The position numbers were made by a program, and so were the translations under genes. Below the pieces are notes generated by a model that saw nothing but the letters and a program-made list of their open reading frames with translations, made no database searches and had not been told where the DNA came from. A DNA stretch of 64,000 bases from assembly GCF_004344915.1 (NCBI RefSeq), contig NZ_SKFG01000027.1:21217-85216 (forward strand), in the 5' to 3' direction. Positions 9,202 through 17,586 of this stretch are shown piece by piece; position 1 is the first letter of the stretch, and every line of letters starts with the position of its first letter. The stretch is from Paenibacillus albiflavus (GTDB taxonomy: Bacteria > Bacillota > Bacilli > Paenibacillales > NBRC-103111).

Positions 9202-9275
9202 ATACTTACATTAATGCTACACGGCTGTTATGCACTGGTCCTTCAATGTGACAAAGCGAAATTACCTGAATTGTA

Positions 9276-9303
9276 TTGAAATTATCCACAATTGGAGTAT
9301 AAT
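9276..9303 (+). promoter_or_regulatory. Sigma-A-type promoter of the MFS gene at 9.35 kb
   Basis: TTGAAA (9276-9281), 16-bp spacer, then consensus TATAAT (9298-9303), about 48 bp upstream of the chosen ATG. This placement argues against the upstream in-frame ATG at 9292. Confidence 0.65.
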
Positions 9304-9351
9304 GGCGTTTATATTAAAAAGAGAGAGGAACGTAAAGGAAGGGGAGACCAT

Positions 9352-10593
9352 ATGCGATTTATTCGAGCTTTTCGGGATTTTTCGTCCTTTCATCCGATCG
9401 TATATAGCTTGGTCATTGGCGTCGTACTTGCTAGAATAGCAACTTCGATGAGTATGCCATTCCTTGCGATATATTTGAGTAAAAGCACGGCAATGACGCC
9501 TGTAGAGATTGGACTCGTGATCGGAGCAGGTTCGTTAGCCTCTACATTCGGCGGTTTTATTGGCGGTAACTTATCGGATCGATTTGGACGAAGAGTCATT
9601 ATGTTTGGCGCCTTGTTCAGTTGGAGCGGGGTATTTGTGCTATTTGCGCTTGTGCATCATCCAATGCTATTCCTGCTACTTAATATTATGAATGGATTAT
9701 GCCGTTCGTTCTTTGAGCCAGTATCACAAGCGTTAATGGCAGATGTAACCCCTCCTGAGAAAAGGATGAAAATGTTCTCCTTGCGCTACCTTGGGGCAAA
9801 TATTGGCGTTGCAATTGGCCCGCTTATTGGTGCTTATTTTGGACTCAGTGCGGGTGGCAATGCTTTTCTAATTACTGGTGTTATTTATTTACTGTATTCC
9901 GTAGGTTTGTATGCTGTGTTGCAGTACTTTGGCATTAAGCAAATTGAGGGTAACAATAAATCGAAGGTTAAGCTAGGAGATTCTTTCCGAATTGTCCGAA
10001 AAGATGTTGCGCTTCGATTTTTTATTCTCGGCGGGATCACGGTTGGGATTGGCTATTCACAAATGACAGTAACGCTGTCACAGTACTTGCAGGCAAATGT
10101 CGTAGATGGCGTCATTCTGTTTGCCATACTGATGAGTGTGAACGCGATTACCGTTATTGTGACTCAAGTGCCACTATCTGTACTTGTAGAACGTAAATCC
10201 CCGCTTTTTGGGATCCACATAGGGAATATCATGTTTGCGCTCGGTTTTATTGGCTTTGCGATTTCAGAGAGTACGCTTGCCTGGATTATTTCGATGATTG
10301 TTTTCACATTGGGTGAAATCATGAACTATCCTGCTGGGAGTATGTTGATGGATCGACTTGCACCTGAACATCTACGTGGTACCTATTACGGCGCACAGTC
10401 GTTTAATTCCCTTGGACAGTTTATCGGACCATCCGCTGGAGGGCTGCTGATGAGCGCTTATAGCGGTACAACGATGTTTATCGTCATGGCTTGCGTCTCT
10501 TTATTCGCGAGCATCTGGTACACGACAGGCGGCAGGGTCCATGATAAGCTTGCGGTGAAAAATGGCAGGAAAGCCTTCAATAGTGGAGTGTAA
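9352..10593 (+). CDS. MFS transporter, drug-efflux type
   Basis: Major facilitator of 413 residues with about 12 predicted membrane segments. The loop between helices 2 and 3 has the MFS signature GGNLSDRFGRR (about residue 68), and the helix-5 region NIGVAIGPLIGAYFG resembles the antiporter motif C of proton-driven drug exporters. The ATG at 9352 follows a GGAAGGGGAG ribosome binding site; an upstream in-frame ATG (9292) has none and overlaps the promoter. It is monocistronic, divergent from the tyrosine operon, and ends before a repeat-rich spacer with a terminator. Substrate unknown. Confidence 0.85.
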   Translation: MRFIRAFRDFSSFHPIVYSLVIGVVLARIATSMSMPFLAIYLSKSTAMTPVEIGLVIGAGSLASTFGGFIGGNLSDRFGRRVIMFGALFSWSGVFVLFALVHHPMLFLLLNIMNGLCRSFFEPVSQALMADVTPPEKRMKMFSLRYLGANIGVAIGPLIGAYFGLSAGGNAFLITGVIYLLYSVGLYAVLQYFGIKQIEGNNKSKVKLGDSFRIVRKDVALRFFILGGITVGIGYSQMTVTLSQYLQANVVDGVILFAILMSVNAITVIVTQVPLSVLVERKSPLFGIHIGNIMFALGFIGFAISESTLAWIISMIVFTLGEIMNYPAGSMLMDRLAPEHLRGTYYGAQSFNSLGQFIGPSAGGLLMSAYSGTTMFIVMACVSLFASIWYTTGGRVHDKLAVKNGRKAFNSGV

Positions 10594-10638
10594 GAACTAA
10601 GTATATGCAATCGATCTATGATGCTGCCTGGCTATCGT

Positions 10639-10780
10639 AAAATAACGGATTTTGAGGTGCTTATTAGAGGTAAAATGGGCATCTATTACAAAATAACGGA
10701 TTTGCAGGTATCTATTTCATGTGAATGCAGGTAAATTGTTCTGTCTTCGAATGAATAGATACTTCGCAATCCGTTATTTT
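10639..10780. repeat. Three copies of a ~27-nt unit, two direct and one inverted
   Basis: AAAATAACGGATT occurs at 10639-10651 and 10690-10702, and as its reverse complement at 10768-10780. The second copy continues to GTATCTATT (10708-10716), which is also mirrored (10754-10762). This gives a 27-nt imperfect inverted repeat with 23 of 27 positions paired and a 37-nt loop. It lies in the 328-bp spacer between convergent genes (10594-10921); no gene is seen there. Confidence 0.75.
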
Positions 10781-10803
10781 ATCGATGTGGACAGCTTAGG
10801 GGG

Positions 10804-10830
10804 AAATAAGTACCTGAAAAGTACTTATTT
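10804..10830. terminator. Hairpin downstream of MFS gene
   Basis: Perfect 10-bp stem AAATAAGTAC (10804-10813) with GTACTTATTT (10821-10830), loop CTGAAAA, followed by GTTTTAA. Probably an accessory terminator for the plus-strand MFS gene. Confidence 0.5.
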
Positions 10831-10863
10831 GTTTTAAGTAGGACCGATGCCTGAACAAAATGT

Positions 10864-10909
10864 AAAGGGTGCGACCAAAGTAAGATACTTACTTCGGACG
10901 CACCCTTTT
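10864..10909. terminator. Bidirectional terminator between convergent genes
   Basis: Stem AAAGGGTGCG (10864-10873) with CGCACCCTTT (10899-10908), containing a nested AAGTAAG/CTTACTT hairpin. T-rich flanks lie on both sides. It serves the plus-strand MFS and the minus-strand methyltransferase. Confidence 0.75.
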
Positions 10910-10921
10910 TGCAGTACTACC

Positions 10922-12085
10922 TTAACCTAATAAATTCGGATTCTTCCAGTCACGTGCTGGAAGAGGACCGAGGAATTGGGCAAGGTTACATTCGATTCGG
11001 CCATTGTAGAGCTTGCGGTTCTTGTCTGCCTTGCGGTCCATCAGCTTCTCGAGCTGCTTGGTTGGGCTGAACACGAATAAGCTCCACGTGGGCAGCCCAT
11101 TCGCTAGGACACCGAGCTGGCGAAGCGCTCGCTCGGCGTCGCCAAGATCACCAAGCCGCTCACCGTACGGCGGATTGGTGATCAGGCAGCCATAGTCGCC
11201 GCGCGGGCGGGCTTTGGCGACGGACTCCACGCGGAAGTGGAGCTCCTTCGCCAGCCCGGCCGCTTTCGCGGCGGCTAAGGCAACCTCGATCGCGCGAGGG
11301 TCGATGTCGGAGCCGACGATATCCAGCGGGATATCGTCACGAAGGGAGTCGTAGGCTTCCTCGCGCGCCTCGTCCCATAGGGACGCTGGCACAGCCCCGT
11401 CCCAATCTTCTGCGGAGAAGCTGCGACGCAGACCAGGGGCGATGTTCCAAGCGATCATCGCCGCTTCAATCGGGATCGTTCCGCTGCCGCAGAACGGATC
11501 ATACAGCGGGCGTTCCGCCCGCCACCGGGATAGCAGGACAATGGCGGCTGCCATTGTTTCTTTCATTGGCGCTTCAGTGACTAGCTTGCGATACCCGCGT
11601 TTATGTAGACTTGCGCCAGTCGTATCTAATGTAAGGGTTGCGACATCATTTAATAGCGCCACTTCAATCACATATCGTGCGCCAGTTTCATCGAACCAAG
11701 CCGTCCCGTACGCTTCTTTCATTTTTTCCACAATGGCTTTCTTCACAATCCCTTGGCAAGCAGGAACGGAGGAAAGCTGTGATTTATGTGACCGTCCTTC
11801 AACCGGAAATTCCGCGTCTTCTGGAATCCAGTCAGGCCATGCCAAAGCTTTTGTTCCTTCGAATAGCTCATCAAAGGTTGTCGCTTTGAACTGTCCCATT
11901 TTGACTAGAATACGATCTGCTGTACGGAGCCATAAGTTAGCCCTGCATATCGCTAATTCATCTCCGATGAAGGTTACTCGTCCATTCTCAACGGTTACTT
12001 GATCATATCCAAGCTCGCGCACCTCACGGGCAACGATTGCTTCAAGCCCCATTGGTGAAGTTGCAATTAATTGTAATTGTGTCAA
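10922..12085 (-). CDS. THUMP-domain class I 23S rRNA methyltransferase, RlmL/YpsC-like
   Basis: N-terminal THUMP RNA-binding region (about residues 1-160) followed by a Rossmann methyltransferase domain. Motifs are DPFCGSGTIPIEAA (SAM binding) and the N6/N2-guanine-type catalytic motif TNPPYGERLGD. This family methylates guanosine in 23S rRNA (RlmK/L N-terminal half type). I chose the TTG at 12085, nine bases after GGAAAG; the frame is open to a GTG-like start at 12151, but that extension would run through the neighbour's promoter. A patch at about 11,050-11,560 is far richer in G+C than flanking DNA: 11161-11220 is 41 of 60 G or C by hand count. The gene converges on the MFS and diverges from the O-methyltransferase. 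Confidence 0.85.
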   Translation of the reverse strand: MTQLQLIATSPMGLEAIVAREVRELGYDQVTVENGRVTFIGDELAICRANLWLRTADRILVKMGQFKATTFDELFEGTKALAWPDWIPEDAEFPVEGRSHKSQLSSVPACQGIVKKAIVEKMKEAYGTAWFDETGARYVIEVALLNDVATLTLDTTGASLHKRGYRKLVTEAPMKETMAAAIVLLSRWRAERPLYDPFCGSGTIPIEAAMIAWNIAPGLRRSFSAEDWDGAVPASLWDEAREEAYDSLRDDIPLDIVGSDIDPRAIEVALAAAKAAGLAKELHFRVESVAKARPRGDYGCLITNPPYGERLGDLGDAERALRQLGVLANGLPTWSLFVFSPTKQLEKLMDRKADKNRKLYNGRIECNLAQFLGPLPARDWKNPNLLG

Positions 12086-12107
12086 AGTCGTTATCTTTCC
12101 TTTCGTC

Positions 12108-12136
12108 TTGTACATCTCACGCAAAAACCATACAAT
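12108..12136 (+). promoter_or_regulatory. Sigma-A-type promoter of the O-methyltransferase gene
   Basis: TTGTAC (12108-12113), 17-bp spacer, TACAAT (12131-12136), 34 bp upstream of the ATG at 12171. Confidence 0.65.
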
Positions 12137-12170
12137 AACTTTATCGAACAATCAAGGAGGAAGTCATCCC

Positions 12171-12866
12171 ATGCAAGACAAACTAGATGCAAATGCTAGC
12201 CCATCTACTGAACCTGTAACCGCCGAGTCCTATTTAGCGGCTTTATATGAACCTGATAAAGAATTGCTCCGCATCCAAGCAGCATTGGAGGAGCGTAAGC
12301 TGCCGCAAATTTCGGTTGATCCCGCATATGGCAGACTATTAACGCTGCTTATTAATATATCTGGCGCACACACCGCACTTGAAATTGGTGCATTGGGCGG
12401 ATATAGCGGTATATGCATCGCACGCGGATTAAAAGCGAACAACTGCAAATGGGAATCTGCAGAAAGTAGACTCGTCTCCCTCGAAATTCGCCAAGAATTT
12501 GCTGATTTGGCGCTAAGCAATATTACAGCAGCAGGCTATGGCGACATAGCTGAATTCCGTGTAGGTGCTGCATTAGACAGCTTGGAGCAGCTAGAACGCG
12601 AAGGGAAGACATTCGATTTCTTTTTTATCGATGCGGATAAAGTGAATTACCCGAACTATCTCGAATGGGCGATCAAATTAGCGAACTCAGGCGCGATTAT
12701 CGTCGCAGACAATTTGTTAATGCGTGGACGGACAATCGACCCGAATGTTCAGAAGCATTCTGTGCAAGTTATGCGTGATTTCAATCGTATGTTTGCTGCA
12801 GATCCACGTCTCGAAAGCACGATGCTGCCTTCATTCGACGGTTTGGCGATCGCCCGAGTGAAGTGA
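12171..12866 (+). CDS. SAM-dependent O-methyltransferase, YrrM/caffeoyl-CoA OMT family
   Basis: Class I methyltransferase of 231 residues. SAM-binding motif LEIGALGGYSGICIARGL lies near residue 72, the acidic FFFIDADKVNYPNYLEWA segment near 155 holds the metal-binding Asp pattern of cation-dependent OMTs, and IIVADNLLMRG follows. The ATG at 12171 has AAGGAGGAAG upstream; an earlier in-frame ATG lies within the promoter. Its 3' end overlaps the convergent MFS gene by 36 bp. In the family, substrates range from catechols to tRNA hydroxyuridine (TrhP/TrmR-like); the substrate here cannot be assigned. Confidence 0.8.
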   Translation: MQDKLDANASPSTEPVTAESYLAALYEPDKELLRIQAALEERKLPQISVDPAYGRLLTLLINISGAHTALEIGALGGYSGICIARGLKANNCKWESAESRLVSLEIRQEFADLALSNITAAGYGDIAEFRVGAALDSLEQLEREGKTFDFFFIDADKVNYPNYLEWAIKLANSGAIIVADNLLMRGRTIDPNVQKHSVQVMRDFNRMFAADPRLESTMLPSFDGLAIARVK

Positions 12867-14069
12867 TGCTGATTTGGCGCGAATTAAAGTTAAATAGGCC
12901 CAGAATGCATTGAGCAGAAGCATAGCCGTAGTAAAGAAGAAAATGCCTCTAATACCACCGATATAGCCAGAGATGAAACCCCCGAAAACAGGGCCAATCA
13001 TATTCCCGAAGGATAGGAAGCTGGAGTTAAAAGAGTAAGAGCGGCTTTCCATCCCTGCGGGAGTGTATTTACGAATTAATGTATTGACAGTCGGCAATAA
13101 TCCGCCTAAAAAGATACCGAGGAAGAACCTGGCGATGAATAACTGCCATACACTTGATACAAGCGCTTGGGGAATGAACGCTACCCCTGCACCGATCAAG
13201 CAGAAGAACAGAATTTTCTCAGATCCGATACGATCAGACCATTTGCCAAGCAGCGGTGACGCGATCATATTGGAGAAACCTGTAATGGAAGAAACAAATC
13301 CAGCAAGAAAGGCTAAATTCTCTGTTCGTCCATTCAACAGATCAGCTACGAACAATGGCATTAGCGGTAGGGAGCTTTGCATGGCGAATTGGATCATGAG
13401 CGTAACCGTATAAAGTGCAGGTAATTGTTTAATATGCTGCAAATTTTTCCAGGCTTTGAGAATGGATATTTTAGGCTTTTTCGCAGCTTCGCTTGCATTG
13501 AATTTTTCTTTGACGAATATCCAAGAGAGAATACTGCCAAGTGTTAATAAGGAGCCTGTTATGTAGAAAATACTCCGGTATCCTACTGCATCAGCTAATA
13601 ACCCGCCGATGAATGGCCCCAGAATGGATCCTGCAACCGCTCCCGACTGCAAGGTACCGAGCGCAAAGCCCATTTTGGCTTTGGGCGTGTTCGTGGACAT
13701 CAGTGCGACTGCAGCTGGTACGTAGCCTGATATGACCCCGTTAAGCATACGAAGTCCAAGCAGCTGCCAGGCATTCGTGGCAAATCCCATCAGCACCATG
13801 ACAATTGCCATTCCAAATCCAGAACGGAGCAGCATCATTTTGCGACCATAACGATCTGCTACTCCACCCCAAATCGGTTGAAATACGAACGCTGTTACAA
13901 AATTCCCTGCAAAAATAATACCTGCCCAAGTGGAAATCTGATGGGGATCGGTCATACCTAAATCTTGCTGCAAGTATAATGGCAAGAAGGGGACGATCAT
14001 CGTCATTCCACTCATGACCATGAATTGCCCGAACCACAAGACTCCCAGGTTAATCTTCCAACGCTCCAT
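12831..14069 (-). CDS. MFS multidrug transporter
   Basis: Major facilitator of about 412 residues with 12 predicted helices. Motif A is seen as GGVADRYGRKMM (about residue 70), and helix 5 has AGSILGPFIGG, the motif C region of drug/proton antiporters. A second GKWSDRIGSEK loop marks the C-terminal half. The ATG at 14069 follows AGAGG by eight bases; an in-frame ATG six codons upstream would place the ribosome binding site inside the gene. The last 36 bp overlap the convergent O-methyltransferase gene. The 193-bp region upstream (14070-14262) is shared with the divergent CapA-like gene. Confidence 0.85.
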   Translation of the reverse strand: MERWKINLGVLWFGQFMVMSGMTMIVPFLPLYLQQDLGMTDPHQISTWAGIIFAGNFVTAFVFQPIWGGVADRYGRKMMLLRSGFGMAIVMVLMGFATNAWQLLGLRMLNGVISGYVPAAVALMSTNTPKAKMGFALGTLQSGAVAGSILGPFIGGLLADAVGYRSIFYITGSLLTLGSILSWIFVKEKFNASEAAKKPKISILKAWKNLQHIKQLPALYTVTLMIQFAMQSSLPLMPLFVADLLNGRTENLAFLAGFVSSITGFSNMIASPLLGKWSDRIGSEKILFFCLIGAGVAFIPQALVSSVWQLFIARFFLGIFLGGLLPTVNTLIRKYTPAGMESRSYSFNSSFLSFGNMIGPVFGGFISGYIGGIRGIFFFTTAMLLLNAFWAYLTLIRAKSASLHSGDRQTVE

Positions 14070-14203
14070 AATGGATACCTCTTTCATTTCTTCATGCCGC
14101 GAACAGCAATAAGTTGAAAAGATTATCTATTGATGCAAATCATCCATTTATTATAACACCAACATGTCGAAATTACTGCTTTTGTGCCAACATTGAAAAT
14201 GAA

Positions 14204-14232
14204 TTGTAATCTATCATTTCGTTTTATATAAT
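14204..14232 (+). promoter_or_regulatory. Sigma-A-type promoter of capA-like gene 1
   Basis: TTGTAA (14204-14209), 17-bp spacer, TATAAT (14227-14232), about 30 bp before the ATG at 14263. Confidence 0.65.
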
Positions 14233-14262
14233 TTAACCAAATAGTAGAAATGAGGTAAACGA

Positions 14263-15507
14263 ATGGAGCCTAGATCAAGTAGAATGCGGAAGCCGCCGCC
14301 GCGCAAGAAAAAAACGGGTATTCTGTTCTTCTCGATCGCATTACCGTTAGTAGCTATTATCGTTGCGCTTGCCGCTACGCTGTGGAACGGTGATTCAGGG
14401 AAAGAGCAAGCGGATCAGAATAACTCAAAAGGCAGTACAATTGTAACTACTTCGACTCCTACACCTACACCTTCCTCTAATCAGAAGCCTGCCCCTGCAA
14501 CATCTGAACCTGTCAAGCCTGAAACTACCGAGACTCCAACATCAGAACAGAATCAAGGGTCTGTGACGATGACGTTTGTAGGCGACGTGATGATGTCAGA
14601 TAAAGTTGAGGGCATTCTAAAGAAGGAAGGCTACGATTATCCTTATACATATGTACGCAAATATTTTGAACAAGCGGATTTCTCCATTGCCAATCTAGAA
14701 ACACCAGTTACGAGCAATGGAACGAAGCAAGATAAGTTGTACTCTTATCAATCTTCACCTGAGGCGCTGCCACCGCTTGCAGCGGCTGGAATTGATCTTG
14801 TGAATCTAGCAAATAACCATTCGATGGATCGAGGACCTGATGGTTTACTGGATACATTAAAACATTTGGATGAGGCAGGAATTAAGCATATCGGAGCGGG
14901 TCATGACATTGACGAAGCGTATCAGCATGCTATTTTGGAGAAAAATGGGGTTAAGATTGCCTTTATTGGCTTGAATCACATCATTCCGAATGAAAGCTGG
15001 AAAGCAACTGCCTCTAGACCAGGCATGACCCAAATATATACTCCCAAGGATGCTGAGGATGCCATCAAACGGGCCAAGGCGGATGCGGATGTCGTCGTAG
15101 TATTTGCTCATTGGGGAGAAGAACGTGAGGATATGCCGGTAAAATATCAGAAGGACCTTGCAAGACGATTTATTGATGCAGGCGCGGATCTAATCGTAGG
15201 CAGTCATCCGCATGTGCTGCAAGGCTTTGAGCAATACAAGGGCAAATGGATTGCGTATTCGCTAGGGAATTTTATTTTTACAACGAATAAAGTCGCCAAA
15301 ACGCATGAATCTGCGATCTTGCAAGTAACCGTCAATAAAGCAGGAGAAGCTGAACTAAGTATAGTTCCCGTATTGACTCAGTATGCACTTCCTAAACCGT
15401 TAACAGGGGATAAGGCTGACCAGCTATTAAAGCGCATATCCTCGATCTCAATAGATGCAACAGTTGAACTGCTTGGAGATGGAACAGGGAAAGTAACCGC
15501 CAAATAA
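14263..15507 (+). CDS. CapA-family membrane-anchored metallophosphatase-like protein
   Basis: 414 residues. A short basic cytoplasmic tail and one membrane helix (about 20-43) are followed by a Thr/Pro/Ser-rich linker (about 55-100) and an extracellular CapA/PGA-synthesis domain. The domain has the family's metal-site blocks: FVGDVMMSD, NLETPV, LANNHSMDRG, HWGEE and GSHPHVLQGFE. CapA proteins take part in poly-gamma-glutamate synthesis or release, but capB/capC partners are absent here, so the polymer is not established. It is followed 21 bp later by an FAH-family gene and, after two terminators, by a second CapA-like gene. Confidence 0.85.
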   Translation: MEPRSSRMRKPPPRKKKTGILFFSIALPLVAIIVALAATLWNGDSGKEQADQNNSKGSTIVTTSTPTPTPSSNQKPAPATSEPVKPETTETPTSEQNQGSVTMTFVGDVMMSDKVEGILKKEGYDYPYTYVRKYFEQADFSIANLETPVTSNGTKQDKLYSYQSSPEALPPLAAAGIDLVNLANNHSMDRGPDGLLDTLKHLDEAGIKHIGAGHDIDEAYQHAILEKNGVKIAFIGLNHIIPNESWKATASRPGMTQIYTPKDAEDAIKRAKADADVVVVFAHWGEEREDMPVKYQKDLARRFIDAGADLIVGSHPHVLQGFEQYKGKWIAYSLGNFIFTTNKVAKTHESAILQVTVNKAGEAELSIVPVLTQYALPKPLTGDKADQLLKRISSISIDATVELLGDGTGKVTAK

Positions 15508-15528
15508 CAAGAGGATGGAGTAATCATC

Positions 15529-16158
15529 ATGACAGTTAATATTCGTAATATTTATTGTGTTGGTCGTAATTATGCTATGCACGCCGCTGAGCTTGGCAAT
15601 GCTGTGCCTAAGGAGCCGATGATTTTCTTAAAGCCAACGCATGCGCTGACTCCGATGAATGGAGAAGCGATAAATTTACCAGGTGATGTTGGAGAAATTC
15701 ACTATGAAGGAGAATTCGTCATCAGGGTGGGCAAGGCTTACAAACCGGGAATTCTAGTAGATGAGTTAATTGATTCCTTTGCACTTGGTGTTGATCTTAC
15801 ATTAAGAGATGTTCAGACAGAGCTGAAGAAGGCAGGTCATCCATGGACGAAAGCCAAGGGATTTCTAAACTCTGCTCTATTGACGCCACTTGTTCCCTAC
15901 CCAGGGACGGCTGTAATCGAAGCAAGCAACTTCTCACTTCTCATTAATGATCAAGTTGCGCAGGTTGGCAATGTAAAGGATATGATTTTTGATCTTCAAA
16001 CGATTGTGGATTATATTGGATCCAAGTATGGACTCGGTGAAGGAGATCTTATTTATACGGGTACACCTGCAGGGGTAGGCGCGCTTCACGACCATGACGT
16101 TATTCGTTTGAAATGGGATGAGGAAGAGGTAGGAAAGTCCGTAATTCATTTGGTGTGA
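15529..16158 (+). CDS. Fumarylacetoacetate hydrolase family protein (short form)
   Basis: 209-residue single-domain FAH-fold protein, close in size to YcgM/FAHD1-type acylpyruvate hydrolases and oxaloacetate decarboxylases. Motifs are YCVGRNYAMHAAEL at the start, the metal-site EGEFVIRVGK (Glu pair), DLTLRDVQ, KAKGF and a C-terminal GDLIYTGTPAGVG. The true fumarylacetoacetase is the 316-residue protein at 6.4 kb, so this one probably acts on a small keto-acid. The ribosome binding site GGAG lies eight bases before the ATG. It is likely co-transcribed with the upstream CapA-like gene (21 bp gap) and ends at a strong terminator. Confidence 0.85.
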   Translation: MTVNIRNIYCVGRNYAMHAAELGNAVPKEPMIFLKPTHALTPMNGEAINLPGDVGEIHYEGEFVIRVGKAYKPGILVDELIDSFALGVDLTLRDVQTELKKAGHPWTKAKGFLNSALLTPLVPYPGTAVIEASNFSLLINDQVAQVGNVKDMIFDLQTIVDYIGSKYGLGEGDLIYTGTPAGVGALHDHDVIRLKWDEEEVGKSVIHLV

Positions 16159-16187
16159 TGTACTTATTCAAATAAGAAATAATCGAG

Positions 16188-16235
16188 TACCCAGAGACTA
16201 ACGCCTATTCAGGTGATTGTCTTTGGGTATTTTTT
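16188..16235 (+). terminator. Rho-independent terminator after FAH-family gene
   Basis: Stem TACCCAGAGAC (16188-16198) with GTCTTTGGGTA (16219-16229; one G-U pair), followed by six T. Confidence 0.8.
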
Positions 16236-16293
16236 GTGCTGCAACGAAATTGAATACTTAAGGGTAGCCGTAGCCCGAATTCGCAAGAAGCTC

Positions 16294-16336
16294 AAGCTGT
16301 CCTGCAGGTCATAATCGACTGAGGGACGGCTTTTTT
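16294..16336 (+). terminator. Second terminator-like hairpin before capA-like gene 2
   Basis: AAGCTGTCC (16294-16302) pairs with GGACGGCTT (16324-16332, one G-U), followed by a T6 run. It may be a tandem terminator or an attenuator in the leader of the next gene; no known riboswitch core was recognised. Confidence 0.6.
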
Positions 16337-16397
16337 CATGCTAAGGAAATTTTTGTTGCATACTAGTAGCAATAAGTTCAGCAAAGGATGGTAGTTT

Positions 16398-17531
16398 ATG
16401 CGCAAATATCATTGGTTGAGTTGGCTCATGATTGGGATAGTTCTAGCACTAGGATTGGGAATTCTCACGTGGTTATCTGCAAGAGAGACAATTGAATTTA
16501 GCGGTGATGCTGGCTCGAGGACGCCACAACTGCAAACGCAGGCGGCAGCAACCAGTCATGAGCCCGTTCATCTCATATTCGCAGGAGATGCGATGATGGA
16601 TTGGTCGGTAAAAGAGGCAATACGCGAGAAAGGGCCAGACTATCCATTTCAGTATGTGCGTGAAGAGGTAAGCGCAGCTGACCTGGCATTCGTTAATTTG
16701 GAAACTGCTGTTACGACGCATCGTGTGAAAGATACGAATCAAATTTATAATTTCAAGTCTGATCCGATATCGTTATCAGGCATAAAGAATGCGGGTTTTG
16801 ATCTCGTGTCTATTAGCAATAATCATGTGCTTGATTATAAGCAGCAAGGGTTCCTGGAAACACTTCAACATTTGGAGCAGACGGGTTTGCGGTATGTTGG
16901 GGGAGGAAGGAATAAGGAGCAGGCGTATGCTGCACAACTATTTAAAATTAAGGGACAGAAAATTAAGATTCTTGCATTCTCTAGATTCATTCCGACAGGT
17001 GAATGGTTTGCCCAAACTGATCAGCCTGGCGTCGCAGAAGCCTATAATAAGAACAGTGTGCTGCCAGTAATCAAGCGGGAGCGTGCAGGAGCAGACTATC
17101 TGCTTGTCTATATGCATTGGGGTGTAGAGAAGACACATACGCCGCAGCAGTGGCAAAGAGAGTATGCGTACCAAATGATTGATGCTGGGGCAGATGCTAT
17201 TATCGGCAGCCATGTTCATGTGTTGCAGGGATATGAGTTCTACCATGGCAAGCCCATCGCTTATTCCATTGGAAACTTCTTGTTCCCCGATTATGTGAAG
17301 GGAGCAAAGGCTGACACAGGCTTGCTTAACGTAACACTTCGAAATGGCAAGGTAGAGATGGCATTTAAGCCTTACTTAATTAAGCATAATCAGGTTATTC
17401 CACAAGATCAGAACTATGAGCATAAGCAGCTTAAATTCATAGAAGCCATCTCCAAGAATGTGGAAGTTAACGGTTATTCGATTCAGGATCGTTCGGCTGT
17501 AACATCCAGTGCTGACAAATCGCTTCCATAA
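16398..17531 (+). CDS. CapA-family membrane-anchored protein, second paralogue
   Basis: 377 residues with an N-terminal membrane helix (about 9-28) and an extracellular CapA domain. The same metal-site blocks occur as in the 14.3-kb paralogue, with different residues: FAGDAMMDW, NLETAV, SNNHVLD, HWGVE and GSHVHVLQGYE. The linker is much shorter than in the first paralogue, and divergence is extensive, so this is not a recent duplication. A ribosome binding site AAAGGATGG precedes the ATG. Downstream is a DUF92 gene with a gap of about 55 bp. Confidence 0.83.
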   Translation: MRKYHWLSWLMIGIVLALGLGILTWLSARETIEFSGDAGSRTPQLQTQAAATSHEPVHLIFAGDAMMDWSVKEAIREKGPDYPFQYVREEVSAADLAFVNLETAVTTHRVKDTNQIYNFKSDPISLSGIKNAGFDLVSISNNHVLDYKQQGFLETLQHLEQTGLRYVGGGRNKEQAYAAQLFKIKGQKIKILAFSRFIPTGEWFAQTDQPGVAEAYNKNSVLPVIKRERAGADYLLVYMHWGVEKTHTPQQWQREYAYQMIDAGADAIIGSHVHVLQGYEFYHGKPIAYSIGNFLFPDYVKGAKADTGLLNVTLRNGKVEMAFKPYLIKHNQVIPQDQNYEHKQLKFIEAISKNVEVNGYSIQDRSAVTSSADKSLP

Positions 17532-17586
17532 CAGGTACAATGAATCTATTCATAAAGTTGGGGTAGTAGAGGAGAGATTGAACCAT

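Noticed and set aside
9195..9223. Plus-strand TTGACA at 9195 as the MFS promoter
   Set aside because: The hexamer at 17-bp spacing (TACACG) is poor; TTGAAA-16-TATAAT at 9276-9303 is far better placed.
11442..12002. Plus-strand open frame of 186 codons opposite the THUMP methyltransferase
   Set aside because: Shadow of a gene with clear SAM-binding and NPPY motifs; no ribosome binding site or recognisable domain.
16260..16340. Possible riboswitch in the leader of the second capA-like gene
   Set aside because: Only a terminator-like hairpin is recognisable; no conserved aptamer core was found.
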